Assembly (NCBI GenBank): GCA_045598705.1
Contig: JAZLMM010000060.1
Span: forward strand, 1-22,948
DNA length: 22,948 bases
Reading direction: 5' to 3'
Origin: Scatonaster sp045598705
GTDB taxonomy: Bacteria > Bacillota > Clostridia > Saccharofermentanales > Saccharofermentanaceae
The position numbers and the translations under genes were made by a program. How positions within the stretch are numbered: the first letter of the stretch is position 1; every line of letters begins with the position of its first letter. Positions 6,259 to 14,537 of this stretch are shown here, piece after piece. Under the pieces are notes generated by a model. The model did no database searches. It was not told where the DNA came from and saw only the letters and a program-made list of their open reading frames with translations.

Positions 6259-7449
6259 TTGAAGTCTGCTGACCGTTCCAAGCATACTCACAGTCATACG
6301 CGGAGCCGTTTCTCAATCGGAATCGGAACCGGCATCAGCATTCTGCTCATTTTCTCCTGTATCGTTGGTGCAGACTCCATTATGAGTGATTCTTCGGACC
6401 GCACAGAGGGCGAGAACTATGACATGGTCTCACCTGGTAATTCGCAGACTTCAGATGTAACCATCTCCGAGACGACCATTGTCGTTGATCCGGATGCTTC
6501 GGTCGATCCTTCCGACCCGAGTGACCCTTCCGACCCGAGTGACCCGAGCACTTCCTCTGACCCGAATTTCGGTTCAGAGACCACAACCCCGACTGTCACA
6601 CCGGAACCACCAACACCGACCAAGCCTGTGAAGCCTTTCAAGATTGCTCCGCAGAGAAAACCGAACAATAATATTACGCCACCCCCGGATCCGACACTTA
6701 CGCCGGAACCAACTGTAACGCCGGAACCAACCGCAACGCCAGCACCAACTTCTACGCCGAAGCCGACGAAGAAACCTGAACCGACCGCAACGCCGAAGCC
6801 GTCCTATACGGAGGAGCCTTGGGAAGGTATCTATTACACCATCGGCGAAGTCAACGTCCGTAAGGGACCTGGCACAGAATACGACATCACGAAGGTCCTA
6901 GAGCCGGGCGATGCCATCGAAGTCATCGGTCGCACCAGCAACGGCTGGTATCACACAGTCCGTGACACCTATGTGGCCGTAGAGATGGTCTCTTCCGAAC
7001 CACCGGCAGATCCGACCCCGACGCCGAAACCGAGCAAGAAGAATTCTGACCCGACTCCGACGCCGAAGCCGAGTAAGAAGAATTCCGACCCGACTCCGAC
7101 GCCGAAGCCTGAACCGGAATCAAAGAAGCCTTCCAAGGATGGCATGACACTCGTCGGCACCGACTTCCGCATTACTTTCTACGGACCGGACTGGGCAGGC
7201 CCCGGCACAGACAATCGCACGACTGCAAGCGGCACCACCTGTAAAGAAGGCCGCACGATTGCCGTTGATCCAAGCGTAATTCCGATTGGATCAACCATTT
7301 ACATTGAGAATGATCCGTTGGGCGGCGACGGATATTACACCGCCGAAGATACTGGATATGGTGTCAACAGCCATTCCATCGACATTTTCGCCGAAGATGG
7401 CGAGAGTATGTCGACCCTGCACGGCTACACCGTGTACATCGTAAATTGA
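6259..7449 (+). CDS. Secreted or membrane-anchored SH3/3D-domain cell-wall protein
   Basis: The start is TTG 6259, 6-7 bp after an AGAGGGGAG ribosome binding site; the upstream ATG 6235 has none. The 396-residue product has a basic N-terminus and one hydrophobic segment (FSIGIGTGISILLIFSCIVG), then an acidic Ser/Asp/Pro linker with repeated DPS. A Thr-Pro rich linker, a bacterial SH3 domain (about residues 193-243, VNVRKGPGTEYDITKVLEPG) and a second Pro-Thr-Lys linker with 13-residue repeats follow. It ends with a 3D domain (about 303-396) whose three aspartates are D337 (AVDPS), D364 (AEDTG) and D375 (SIDIF). 3D domains are peptidoglycan-cleaving (MltA-like) modules in resuscitation/sporulation-type wall enzymes; SH3 domains bind the wall. 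Its stop overlaps a TGATG, so it is probably co-transcribed with RNase J. Confidence 0.85.
   Translation: MKSADRSKHTHSHTRSRFSIGIGTGISILLIFSCIVGADSIMSDSSDRTEGENYDMVSPGNSQTSDVTISETTIVVDPDASVDPSDPSDPSDPSDPSTSSDPNFGSETTTPTVTPEPPTPTKPVKPFKIAPQRKPNNNITPPPDPTLTPEPTVTPEPTATPAPTSTPKPTKKPEPTATPKPSYTEEPWEGIYYTIGEVNVRKGPGTEYDITKVLEPGDAIEVIGRTSNGWYHTVRDTYVAVEMVSSEPPADPTPTPKPSKKNSDPTPTPKPSKKNSDPTPTPKPEPESKKPSKDGMTLVGTDFRITFYGPDWAGPGTDNRTTASGTTCKEGRTIAVDPSVIPIGSTIYIENDPLGGDGYYTAEDTGYGVNSHSIDIFAEDGESMSTLHGYTVYIVN
7009..7107 (+). repeat. 39-bp tandem repeat coding for DPTPTPKPSKKNS
   Basis: Two full units (7009-7047 and 7048-7086) and a partial third (from 7087) encode the 13-residue sequence DPTPTPKPSKKNS in the linker between the SH3 and 3D domains. 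Such in-frame repeats change linker length by recombination without breaking the gene. Confidence 0.8.
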
Positions 7450-7478
7450 TGAAAACAAAGAATAAAGAGGACGACAAC

Positions 7479-9650
7479 ATGACGAAAAATTCAACTTCCA
7501 ACGAGTCTGGTCAGCGTGCCCGCAGTGGCAGAGCGACCGGCACTATGCGTACCTTCTCCAAGAATGTAACTTTCAAGCGTAAGGCTTCCAGTTCTTCCAA
7601 ATCATCCGGCAGAACCACCCGCGATTCAAGTAACAGTAGCGATACTCGCTATAGCAAGACGGGCTCTTCCAAACAGTCAGACAAGCGTAATTTCTCTTCG
7701 CGCACACAGTCGTCCAAACGTAGTTTCGACACGCGTTCCGAGAAGACCTCTTCGCGCAACGGTAGTCGCAACAACAACTTTACCAATTTCGACGAGAGCA
7801 TCTTCACCGATCAGGAATTTGTCAATACGGCCAAGACCTATCACAACAACGCAATGGCCAAGAAGAAGGCGAATGGAAGTGCTTTTGCCAGCGCTTCGGA
7901 CGAAGTACTGTCTCAGATCAACGACACCTTCATGCAGACGGTAAAAGATGCGGAAAAAGCATTCGCAACCAAGCGTTCGACCGAGAAGCTGAAGATTATT
8001 CCGTTGGGCGGCATGCAGGAAATCGGTAAGAACATGACCCTCTTCGAGTACGGCAACGACATCATCATCATCGATGTCGGCGTTGCTTTCCCAGAAGAGA
8101 GTATGCTGGGCGTCGATTCCGTCATCCAGGATTACACCTACGTACTTCAGAACAAAGACCGCGTGCGCGGTATATTCCTGACGCACGGACATGAGGACCA
8201 CATCGGTTCCCTACCCTTCCTCATGAAGGATCTCAAGTGCCCGCTCTATGGCGGCAAGCTCACCATCGAGCTCGCAAGACACAAGCTCATGGACTCCGGC
8301 ATCGGCACACGCGGCATCGAGATGGTATACTGCGCAGCCGGCGACACTATCAAGGCCGGAAGTGCTTTTGCCGTAGAATTCATTCGCGTCAACCACAGTA
8401 TTGCGGACGCTTTCGCTTTTGCGATTCGCACACCGGTCGGCAACATCATCCACACCGGTGACTTCAAGATTGACTTCACGCCCATCAACGGCGACCCGAT
8501 TGATCTAGGTCGTTTCGCCGAATACGGACGTCAGGGCGTGCTCCTGATGTTGGCCGAGAGTACCAACGTCGAGATTCCGGGTTCTTCCCCGTCTGAGAAG
8601 CACGTGGGCGAGTCGTTCCAGCGAATCTTCCAGAACACCACCGGACGTATCATCATCGCCACATTCAGCAGCCACGTGCATCGTATGCAGCAGATCTTCA
8701 CCGCTGCCGAGATGTATAACCGTAAGGTCGCGCTCATTGGTCGAAGCATGCTGAATACGTTCTCTGTCGCAAATTCTCTGGGATACATCACGATGAACCC
8801 CAGCACCTTGATTGATATCAACGACATCAACAAATACGAGCCGGAAGAGGTCGTCATTCTGACCACTGGTTCTCAGGCCGAACCGATGTCCGCGCTGTCC
8901 CGTATGGCCTTCGCTTCCCATCGTGTCGTCGACATCCACGCCGGCGATACCGTCATCCTCTCGGCTCACCCAATTCCGGGGAATGAGAAGCCGATCTACC
9001 GTGTCATCAATGAATTGTTCCGTCGTGGCGCGCATGTGATCTACGAGTCCCTCGCAGATGTCCATGTCTCCGGCCACGCCTACCTCGACGAGTTGACGCT
9101 GATTCACACATTGGTCAAGCCGAAATACTTCGTTCCTTGCCACGGTGAGTACCGTATGCTGTTCCGCCATGCCGCACTGGCGCAGCGCCTCGGCATTCCG
9201 GAGTCTCGCACGTTCATCCTAAATAATGGTGATGTATTGGAAGTCTCCCCTGAATCTGCCAAGATCACCGGCTTTGTACCGGCCGCACCTGTCCTCATCG
9301 ATGGTGCCGGTGCGGGTGATATCGACAACCGTGTTTTCCGTGATCGACGCACCTTGGCCGACGACGGCGTAGTATCTGTTTCCATCGTGATTTCGAAAGT
9401 CTCCGGCAAGCTCCTCTGCCCACCGGTCCTGCAGTCTGTCGGTTTCCTCTTCGAGAGTGAAGCAGGTCCGATCCAGCACGAATGCGCACAGAAGCTCTAC
9501 AACTATCTGCACCGCTTGGAGTCGCAGAAATCGACGAAGTCGATCCGCGAAGCCGTTGAGTCGAACCACATCCGCGATGCGCTGAAGAGCATGCTCTACG
9601 AGAGCACGAAGCGTCGTCCGCTGATCATGATTTCGGTATCAGAGATTTGA
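7479..9650 (+). CDS. rnj: Ribonuclease J with a long basic N-terminal extension
   Basis: RNase J is a metallo-beta-lactamase/beta-CASP enzyme with endonuclease and 5'-to-3' exonuclease activity in mRNA decay and rRNA maturation. The catalytic region begins at about residue 171 (LKIIPLGGMQEIGKN) and carries the zinc motif HGHEDH at 236-241. Further landmarks are IRVNHSIADAFAFAI, IIHTGDFKID, the beta-CASP part (LMLAESTNVEIPG, ATFSSHVHRMQQ), and HVSGHA with PKYFVPCHGEYRML near the C-terminal part. The start chosen is ATG 7479, 8 bp after AAAGAGG; an in-frame ATG at 7449 is possible. At 723 residues it is about 170 longer than the usual ~555. The extra N-terminus is rich in Ser, Arg, Lys, Thr and Asn and is probably disordered. 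It likely shares a transcript with the wall protein upstream. Confidence 0.93.
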   Translation: MTKNSTSNESGQRARSGRATGTMRTFSKNVTFKRKASSSSKSSGRTTRDSSNSSDTRYSKTGSSKQSDKRNFSSRTQSSKRSFDTRSEKTSSRNGSRNNNFTNFDESIFTDQEFVNTAKTYHNNAMAKKKANGSAFASASDEVLSQINDTFMQTVKDAEKAFATKRSTEKLKIIPLGGMQEIGKNMTLFEYGNDIIIIDVGVAFPEESMLGVDSVIQDYTYVLQNKDRVRGIFLTHGHEDHIGSLPFLMKDLKCPLYGGKLTIELARHKLMDSGIGTRGIEMVYCAAGDTIKAGSAFAVEFIRVNHSIADAFAFAIRTPVGNIIHTGDFKIDFTPINGDPIDLGRFAEYGRQGVLLMLAESTNVEIPGSSPSEKHVGESFQRIFQNTTGRIIIATFSSHVHRMQQIFTAAEMYNRKVALIGRSMLNTFSVANSLGYITMNPSTLIDINDINKYEPEEVVILTTGSQAEPMSALSRMAFASHRVVDIHAGDTVILSAHPIPGNEKPIYRVINELFRRGAHVIYESLADVHVSGHAYLDELTLIHTLVKPKYFVPCHGEYRMLFRHAALAQRLGIPESRTFILNNGDVLEVSPESAKITGFVPAAPVLIDGAGAGDIDNRVFRDRRTLADDGVVSVSIVISKVSGKLLCPPVLQSVGFLFESEAGPIQHECAQKLYNYLHRLESQKSTKSIREAVESNHIRDALKSMLYESTKRRPLIMISVSEI

Positions 9651-9698
9651 CGGTAAACGGTCTTGTCTAGACGCAACAAGGAACACCATTAAGACGCT

Positions 9699-12128
9699 TT
9701 AGTTTCCCTTACGCACTTCGATGACGTCTCGGATCGCTTTGATGCGGCCTAGTAGACGGTCAAGCTGCGTCTGATCCTTGACCTCGATGGTCATGGTGAA
9801 GCGGGCTGTGATATCCTTCATGGCGGCCATCTGTGCCGAGGTAATCGGGATATGTTCTTCTGCAATCGCGTTGGAAATATCCGCAAGCAAGTGACGGCGA
9901 TCGTGCGCGATAACGGTGAACTCGACAGGATAGGTAGTATGACTATGATCCTGATTCTTCCAATACACTTCGATCAGGCGGGATGCACGCTCGGCAGCTT
10001 TGGTCGAGGCTGTCGCATTACGCATGATGTTCTTGATATTGCTACAGTCTTTGCGATGCACACCGACACCATTTCCACGCGTGATGTATCCGATGATCTC
10101 ATCACCCGGAAGCGGATTACAGCAACGAGAGAGATGCACGAGACAGTTATCGATACCTGTCACCACGACCGTATTCTCCGGACGATTCTTGCTGTTCGTT
10201 GGCTTATTCGAATGGCTGCTCTCCTGCGCACTGGCCAGCACAGCAGATGGTGTCGCACCGATGTTCCGCTCATCTAGAATCTCCTTAGCAATCGGCTGAT
10301 AGACCACCTGGCCGTTCGAGGTCACGCGGTAACCGAGTTCGAATCGCTCATCCTCCGGCAAAGCACGGATATATTCATCACGCAAACGGCCGACCACCTT
10401 CTGAGCAGTGATTACGCCATAGCCGATAGCCGCATAGAGGTCGTCCAGCGTATTCTGTGTCGTCTTCTTCAGGATCACTTCCACATGGTCCTTCTGCAGA
10501 AGCTGTTGCGGGGTGAAGCCCAGCTTCTTCATCTCACGTTCTACTGCTTCCTTACCCATGAGGATGTTCTCGTCACGGGACTCGCGCTTGAACCATGCAT
10601 TGATCTTCGATTTCGCTGAAGACGTCTTGACCATCTTGAGCCAGTCACGAGATGGTCCCTTGATCTGGTCAGAAGTCAGGATCTCGATGATATCACCGTT
10701 CTGCACCTCATAGGAAAGCGGCACGATACGACCGTTCACCTTCGCACCGTACATACGATTGCCGATACCACTGTGAATCGTGTAAGCGAAATCGATGGGG
10801 CAAGAATGAAGCGGCAGCGAGAAGACATCTCCCTTCGGCGTGAATACGAATACTTCTTCTGCGACCAGTCCGGTCTTCAACGAATCCAGATATTCACCGG
10901 CATCTTTCGACTCACCCTGGGTATCCAGAATCTGTCGCAACCATGAAAGTTTATTCTCGAATGAAGTATTCTGTGCCGCGCTGCTCGAACCACTCTCCTT
11001 ATATTTCCAGTGTGCAGCGATACCATATTCTGCTGTTCGATGCATCGCCAGCGTACGGATCTGTACTTCGAAAGGCACGCCTTCTTTGCCGATGACCGTC
11101 GGATGCAGCGACTGGTACATGTTCGGCTTCGGCATCGCGATATAGTCTTTGAAACGACCCGGCATCGGATAGTACATCTCGTGTACGAGTCCTAATACTG
11201 CGTAGCAGTCCGATACCGTATCCACAATGATACGGCAGGCGAAAATATCGTAAATCTGATCGAGATTCTTCCCCTGTGCCTTCATCTTATGGTAGATGCT
11301 GTAGAAGTGCTTCGGACGGCCTTCAATCTCGGCGTGGATGCCCATCTGTGAGATCTTCGCATTCATCTCACCAACCACTTTCTCCAGGAACTTCTCTCTT
11401 TCCGAACGCTTCTGGGAGATAGCACCGACCAACTCATAGTAAGCTGTCGGATCGGTATATCGGAGACATAGGTCTTCCAGTTCCCATTTAATCTTATAGA
11501 TACCAAGTCGGTGTGCCAGTGGGGCGTAAATATCCAGCGTCTCTTTCGCTTTCTCTTTCCGCTTCTGCGGGTCCTGGTGCTTCATGGTACGCATGTTATG
11601 GAGTCGGTCCGCAAGCTTGATGAGGATGACGCGGATATCCTTGGCAATGGCCAGGAACATCTTACGCATGTTCTCCGCCTGCTGCTCTTCCTTCGAAGAA
11701 TACGGAATCTTCTCCAGTTTCGTCACGCCATCCACCAGACCAGAGACCTCCTCGCCGAAGAGTTCTCTTACCAGATCGTAGGTGACCGGCGTATCTTCCA
11801 CCGTATCGTGCAGGAATGCCGCAACCAGTGTCTCGGCATCCACTTCTAATTCTGACAGGATCTGAGCCGTCGCAATCGGATGAATGATGTACGGCTCGCC
11901 CGTAATACGCTTCTGCTCGCCATGCGCCTTGTACGCAAAGATGAACGCACGACGAATCATCTCAGAATCTTCCTTGTTCGCAGAATATGATTCGAATTTC
12001 GTAATGACCTCATCGAACATATCCAGAATCTCTTCGCTAATCTCTTCCGGGCAGGATGGATCACGAAGGGAGTCAAAAAACACCTGATCCTTCATCTCGA
12101 TTTCTTCATTTCTATTCTCGCCGCTCAT
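9699..12128 (-). CDS. rel: Bifunctional (p)ppGpp synthetase/hydrolase (Rel)
   Basis: A 809-residue long RSH enzyme controlling the stringent response by making and degrading (p)ppGpp from GTP/GDP and ATP. The hydrolase HD domain is intact (IIHP at 81-84, FLHDTVEDTP at 105-114, ADRLHNMRTM). The synthetase domain has RFKD at 325-328 and YQSLH at 338-342; the RxKD form is that of bifunctional Rel enzymes rather than the EXDD of RelA-only synthetases. A TGS domain (VFVFTPKGDVFSLP), a zinc-finger-like region with HLSRCCNPLPGDEIIGYITR, and a C-terminal ACT domain follow. The start ATG 12128 lies 4 bp after the recJ stop; GAGGAG inside the recJ end is rather distant. Rel is somewhat longer than usual because of extra residues at the N-terminus and before the zinc-finger region. 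Confidence 0.95.
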   Translation of the reverse strand: MSGENRNEEIEMKDQVFFDSLRDPSCPEEISEEILDMFDEVITKFESYSANKEDSEMIRRAFIFAYKAHGEQKRITGEPYIIHPIATAQILSELEVDAETLVAAFLHDTVEDTPVTYDLVRELFGEEVSGLVDGVTKLEKIPYSSKEEQQAENMRKMFLAIAKDIRVILIKLADRLHNMRTMKHQDPQKRKEKAKETLDIYAPLAHRLGIYKIKWELEDLCLRYTDPTAYYELVGAISQKRSEREKFLEKVVGEMNAKISQMGIHAEIEGRPKHFYSIYHKMKAQGKNLDQIYDIFACRIIVDTVSDCYAVLGLVHEMYYPMPGRFKDYIAMPKPNMYQSLHPTVIGKEGVPFEVQIRTLAMHRTAEYGIAAHWKYKESGSSSAAQNTSFENKLSWLRQILDTQGESKDAGEYLDSLKTGLVAEEVFVFTPKGDVFSLPLHSCPIDFAYTIHSGIGNRMYGAKVNGRIVPLSYEVQNGDIIEILTSDQIKGPSRDWLKMVKTSSAKSKINAWFKRESRDENILMGKEAVEREMKKLGFTPQQLLQKDHVEVILKKTTQNTLDDLYAAIGYGVITAQKVVGRLRDEYIRALPEDERFELGYRVTSNGQVVYQPIAKEILDERNIGATPSAVLASAQESSHSNKPTNSKNRPENTVVVTGIDNCLVHLSRCCNPLPGDEIIGYITRGNGVGVHRKDCSNIKNIMRNATASTKAAERASRLIEVYWKNQDHSHTTYPVEFTVIAHDRRHLLADISNAIAEEHIPITSAQMAAMKDITARFTMTIEVKDQTQLDRLLGRIKAIRDVIEVRKGN

Positions 12129-12132
12129 ATTC

Positions 12133-14379
12133 TTATGTCAGACTCCTCGTCAACGTAGCATAGGTATTTGTTTCTTTCAGTTTACCCTCTACCAAGTCAG
12201 ATAGCAAGGTAAACCACACGCGTTCGTCACTCACGTGAGTCAGCTGAATGGTGCCCGCTTCACACAGCATATCGAGAATTCTCGACAGCTTAAACGCATG
12301 GATTGCTCGACGGTAATGGCCGGTCAGGAGTCTAGCCAGAAGCGGCAGGTCACACATATTCATCTGCTCGCCGAACATCGTCTGGATGTACTGATAGACC
12401 ATCTTCATCTCATCGTCCTTCGGGATCAGGTCCTCCACCTTACACTTGCCGACCAACGCCACCTGGCGGAGCGGTAACTTATTGCGGTAGAGGCTCTCCA
12501 GCGCCTGCGGCATATCCCACATGTTCATGCCGATCTTGGCAAAATGAATGTCCTGCACGCGAACCGAGAGGCTCTCGCGGTCGTTCCACACGTTGACGCC
12601 CAGCTTCACCAGCACATCCACCGTGCTGCCCACCGCATACATCTTCTCCAATTCACCCATGAAGAAAGCAATCGCATCGATCTTCATGATGTTGAGTGCA
12701 GCTTTCGTCTGCCCGTTCTGTCCCTGCTGGTTCTGACCATTCTTGTCGTTCTGTCCCTGCTGGTTCTGCGACATCGCTTCTTTCGGTACAAGAACCACTT
12801 TCAAGTGTCGGTTGTCGGCGCCGCAGGTCTTGGTCTGCGCGACCACCAGGTTCCGAATCAGGAAGACCGGCTCACGGTTCCCCTCACCAAAAGGCTCCAT
12901 CTTGGCGAGTGTTTTTGCCAACGAAAGCGACAACTCCTGAGGACGAATCTCCAAGTCGCCCTGGATAAAACCAGAGTCCGTGTCCTGGTTCGTCACACGG
13001 GCGAATTCGCGGACTTTCTCGATAAAGGCCGGCAGATTCTCTTGCGGAAGATCCAGTCCGCCCGCTCGCGCGTGTCCGCCGAAATTCTGAAGCACGTCCT
13101 CACACGATTTGAGGCAGTCTAATATGGGAAAATCACCCGCGCTGCGGCAACTGCCCTTGAGCATGCCGGGCTGGTCGGGGATTCGGGTCAGCACAATAGC
13201 AGAGTGCTGGAAACGATCCACGAGGCGGTTGGCCACAATACCGATAATGCCTGCGTGCCAATCCTCACCGATGACAATCAATGGCATCGAGGCGATCTTC
13301 ATGTCTTCGATCAGCCGCGGATCCGTCTGGATCTGCTGCACCGCCGCTTCAGCAATGCTCTGCTCCAATTCCTGTCGACGTGTATTCTCTTCGTTCAACT
13401 TCCATGCCAACTCCATGGCCTTCGAAGGATCCTGGCAAAGCATCAGCTCGACCGCCAGTGTCGTATCGCCCATTCGTCCGCACGCGTTGATGCGCGGGGT
13501 GATCTGGAAACCGATATCCGTCGCCGTGATCCGCTCATTCAGGGAACTCGGTTTCCCCTGCGCACTCTGGCTCTGGCGCGCCACATTCAGCAACGCCTGA
13601 AGGCCCACATGTGCGCCATTACTCAATCTATAGAGGCCATGCTTCACAATCACGCGGTTCTCATCGGTCATGCTGACCACATCCGCAATCGTGCCGATAG
13701 CAGCAAGCTCAATATATGCCTTCCAAGCATCTGCCGGCACGCCATGCCCGGTGAGCTTCATGCAGATTGCCTGCACGAGTTTCAATGCCACGCCGGCCCC
13801 GCAGAGGTCCACACACGGGTAAGTGTTATCCGGACGCTTACAATCAATTGCAGCAATTGCCAACGGCAGTTCGCCCAGCACCACATGGTGATCCGTTACA
13901 ATCACATCGATGCCCTTCTCCATCAGGTAGGCCACCTGCTCCGCATTGGAAATACCACAGTCGACGGTAATCACTAACTTTGGCGTCTTCTCTTCAATTC
14001 GCGCTACCACAGAATCGGACAGACCATATCCATCTGTAAGACGGTTCGGAATCACATAAGTTACATCCGCCCCAAACCTCTTTAGGAAAAGCACCAGTAT
14101 CGATGTGGCGGTGATACCGTCTGCGTCGTAGTCGCCGCTGATGAGGATCTTCTCTTTGTTCTGAAGTGCCGCAAGGATCCGCTCCACCGCCGCCTGCATG
14201 TCGTTCATGAGGAACGGGTCATGCCACATCTCCGGCAAATCCTCAAAGAAATGCACCCGTGCCTCGCCTTCGATCCCGCGCGCACGCATCAGGCGATCCA
14301 CAATCTGCTTCTCGTCCGCCTCAGCACCTGCCAACTCATCACCATCAGGTAATTTCCACTTCTTCTCAAGAAGAATCAC
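12133..14379 (-). CDS. recJ: Single-stranded-DNA-specific exonuclease RecJ
   Basis: RecJ degrades single-stranded DNA 5' to 3' in recombination and mismatch/base-excision repair. The DHH domain has DYDADG at 83-88, ITVDCGISN at about 137-145 and TDHH at 162-165. The DHHA1 domain has GGHARAGGLDL. An OB-fold region and a C-terminal extension (Firmicute type) follow, giving 748 residues. The start is GTG 14379, placed 9 bp after AAAGAGG; the ATG at 14387 is out of frame and stops after three codons. A Gln/Asn/Gly-rich insert with a repeated NQQGQN lies in the OB region (about residues 534-557). The gene is followed after 4 bp by rel. A copy of its first 29 codons plus leader lies at 17154-17289. 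Confidence 0.94.
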   Translation of the reverse strand: MILLEKKWKLPDGDELAGAEADEKQIVDRLMRARGIEGEARVHFFEDLPEMWHDPFLMNDMQAAVERILAALQNKEKILISGDYDADGITATSILVLFLKRFGADVTYVIPNRLTDGYGLSDSVVARIEEKTPKLVITVDCGISNAEQVAYLMEKGIDVIVTDHHVVLGELPLAIAAIDCKRPDNTYPCVDLCGAGVALKLVQAICMKLTGHGVPADAWKAYIELAAIGTIADVVSMTDENRVIVKHGLYRLSNGAHVGLQALLNVARQSQSAQGKPSSLNERITATDIGFQITPRINACGRMGDTTLAVELMLCQDPSKAMELAWKLNEENTRRQELEQSIAEAAVQQIQTDPRLIEDMKIASMPLIVIGEDWHAGIIGIVANRLVDRFQHSAIVLTRIPDQPGMLKGSCRSAGDFPILDCLKSCEDVLQNFGGHARAGGLDLPQENLPAFIEKVREFARVTNQDTDSGFIQGDLEIRPQELSLSLAKTLAKMEPFGEGNREPVFLIRNLVVAQTKTCGADNRHLKVVLVPKEAMSQNQQGQNDKNGQNQQGQNGQTKAALNIMKIDAIAFFMGELEKMYAVGSTVDVLVKLGVNVWNDRESLSVRVQDIHFAKIGMNMWDMPQALESLYRNKLPLRQVALVGKCKVEDLIPKDDEMKMVYQYIQTMFGEQMNMCDLPLLARLLTGHYRRAIHAFKLSRILDMLCEAGTIQLTHVSDERVWFTLLSDLVEGKLKETNTYATLTRSLT

Positions 14380-14429
14380 TGTCTCATACCTCTTTAACTA
14401 ATCTTCTACCTGATATTGTAACATTCTTT
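14294..14429 (-). repeat. Direct repeat, original copy: recJ 5' end and leader
   Basis: These 136 bp cover recJ codons 1-29, its ribosome binding site and the -10 region. They are present again at 17154-17289 in the same orientation with one mismatch (14325 C versus 17185 T). Offset between copies is 2860 bp. Confidence 0.9.
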
Positions 14430-14441
14430 TTCCGAATACAA
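14415..14441 (-). promoter_or_regulatory. Probable recJ promoter
   Basis: On the minus strand TTGTAT (14441-14436) and TACAAT (14420-14415) are 15 bp apart, a short spacer. TACAAT is a good -10 box and lies 36 bp before the GTG start. The -35 part lies outside the duplicated segment. Confidence 0.4.
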
Positions 14442-14458
14442 TGAAGATATGGAAGATA

Positions 14459-14490
14459 TAAAAAACCTGTCGAATTGCTTCGACAGGTTT
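14459..14490 (-). terminator. Intrinsic terminator of the solute-binding lipoprotein gene
   Basis: AAACCTGTCGAA and TTCGACAGGTTT (14463-14490) form a 12-bp stem with a 4-nt loop. On the minus strand it is followed by a run of six T (to 14460). It lies about 50 bp past the stop of the gene at 14538 and separates that gene from recJ. Confidence 0.88.
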
Positions 14491-14537
14491 GCGTCTCAAT
14501 CTAAACACCCACTTTCAACCTGCATTTTTAATGAAAA

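Noticed and set aside
7677..8201. Long minus-strand ORFs opposite RNase J, rel and recJ (60-257 residues)
   Set aside because: They are antisense shadows of strongly conserved genes, caused by codon bias, with no ribosome binding sites or family features.
9651..9698. Bidirectional terminator between RNase J and rel
   Set aside because: Only 5-bp stems (CTTGT/ACAAG, GTCTT/AAGAC) without T-tracts are visible.
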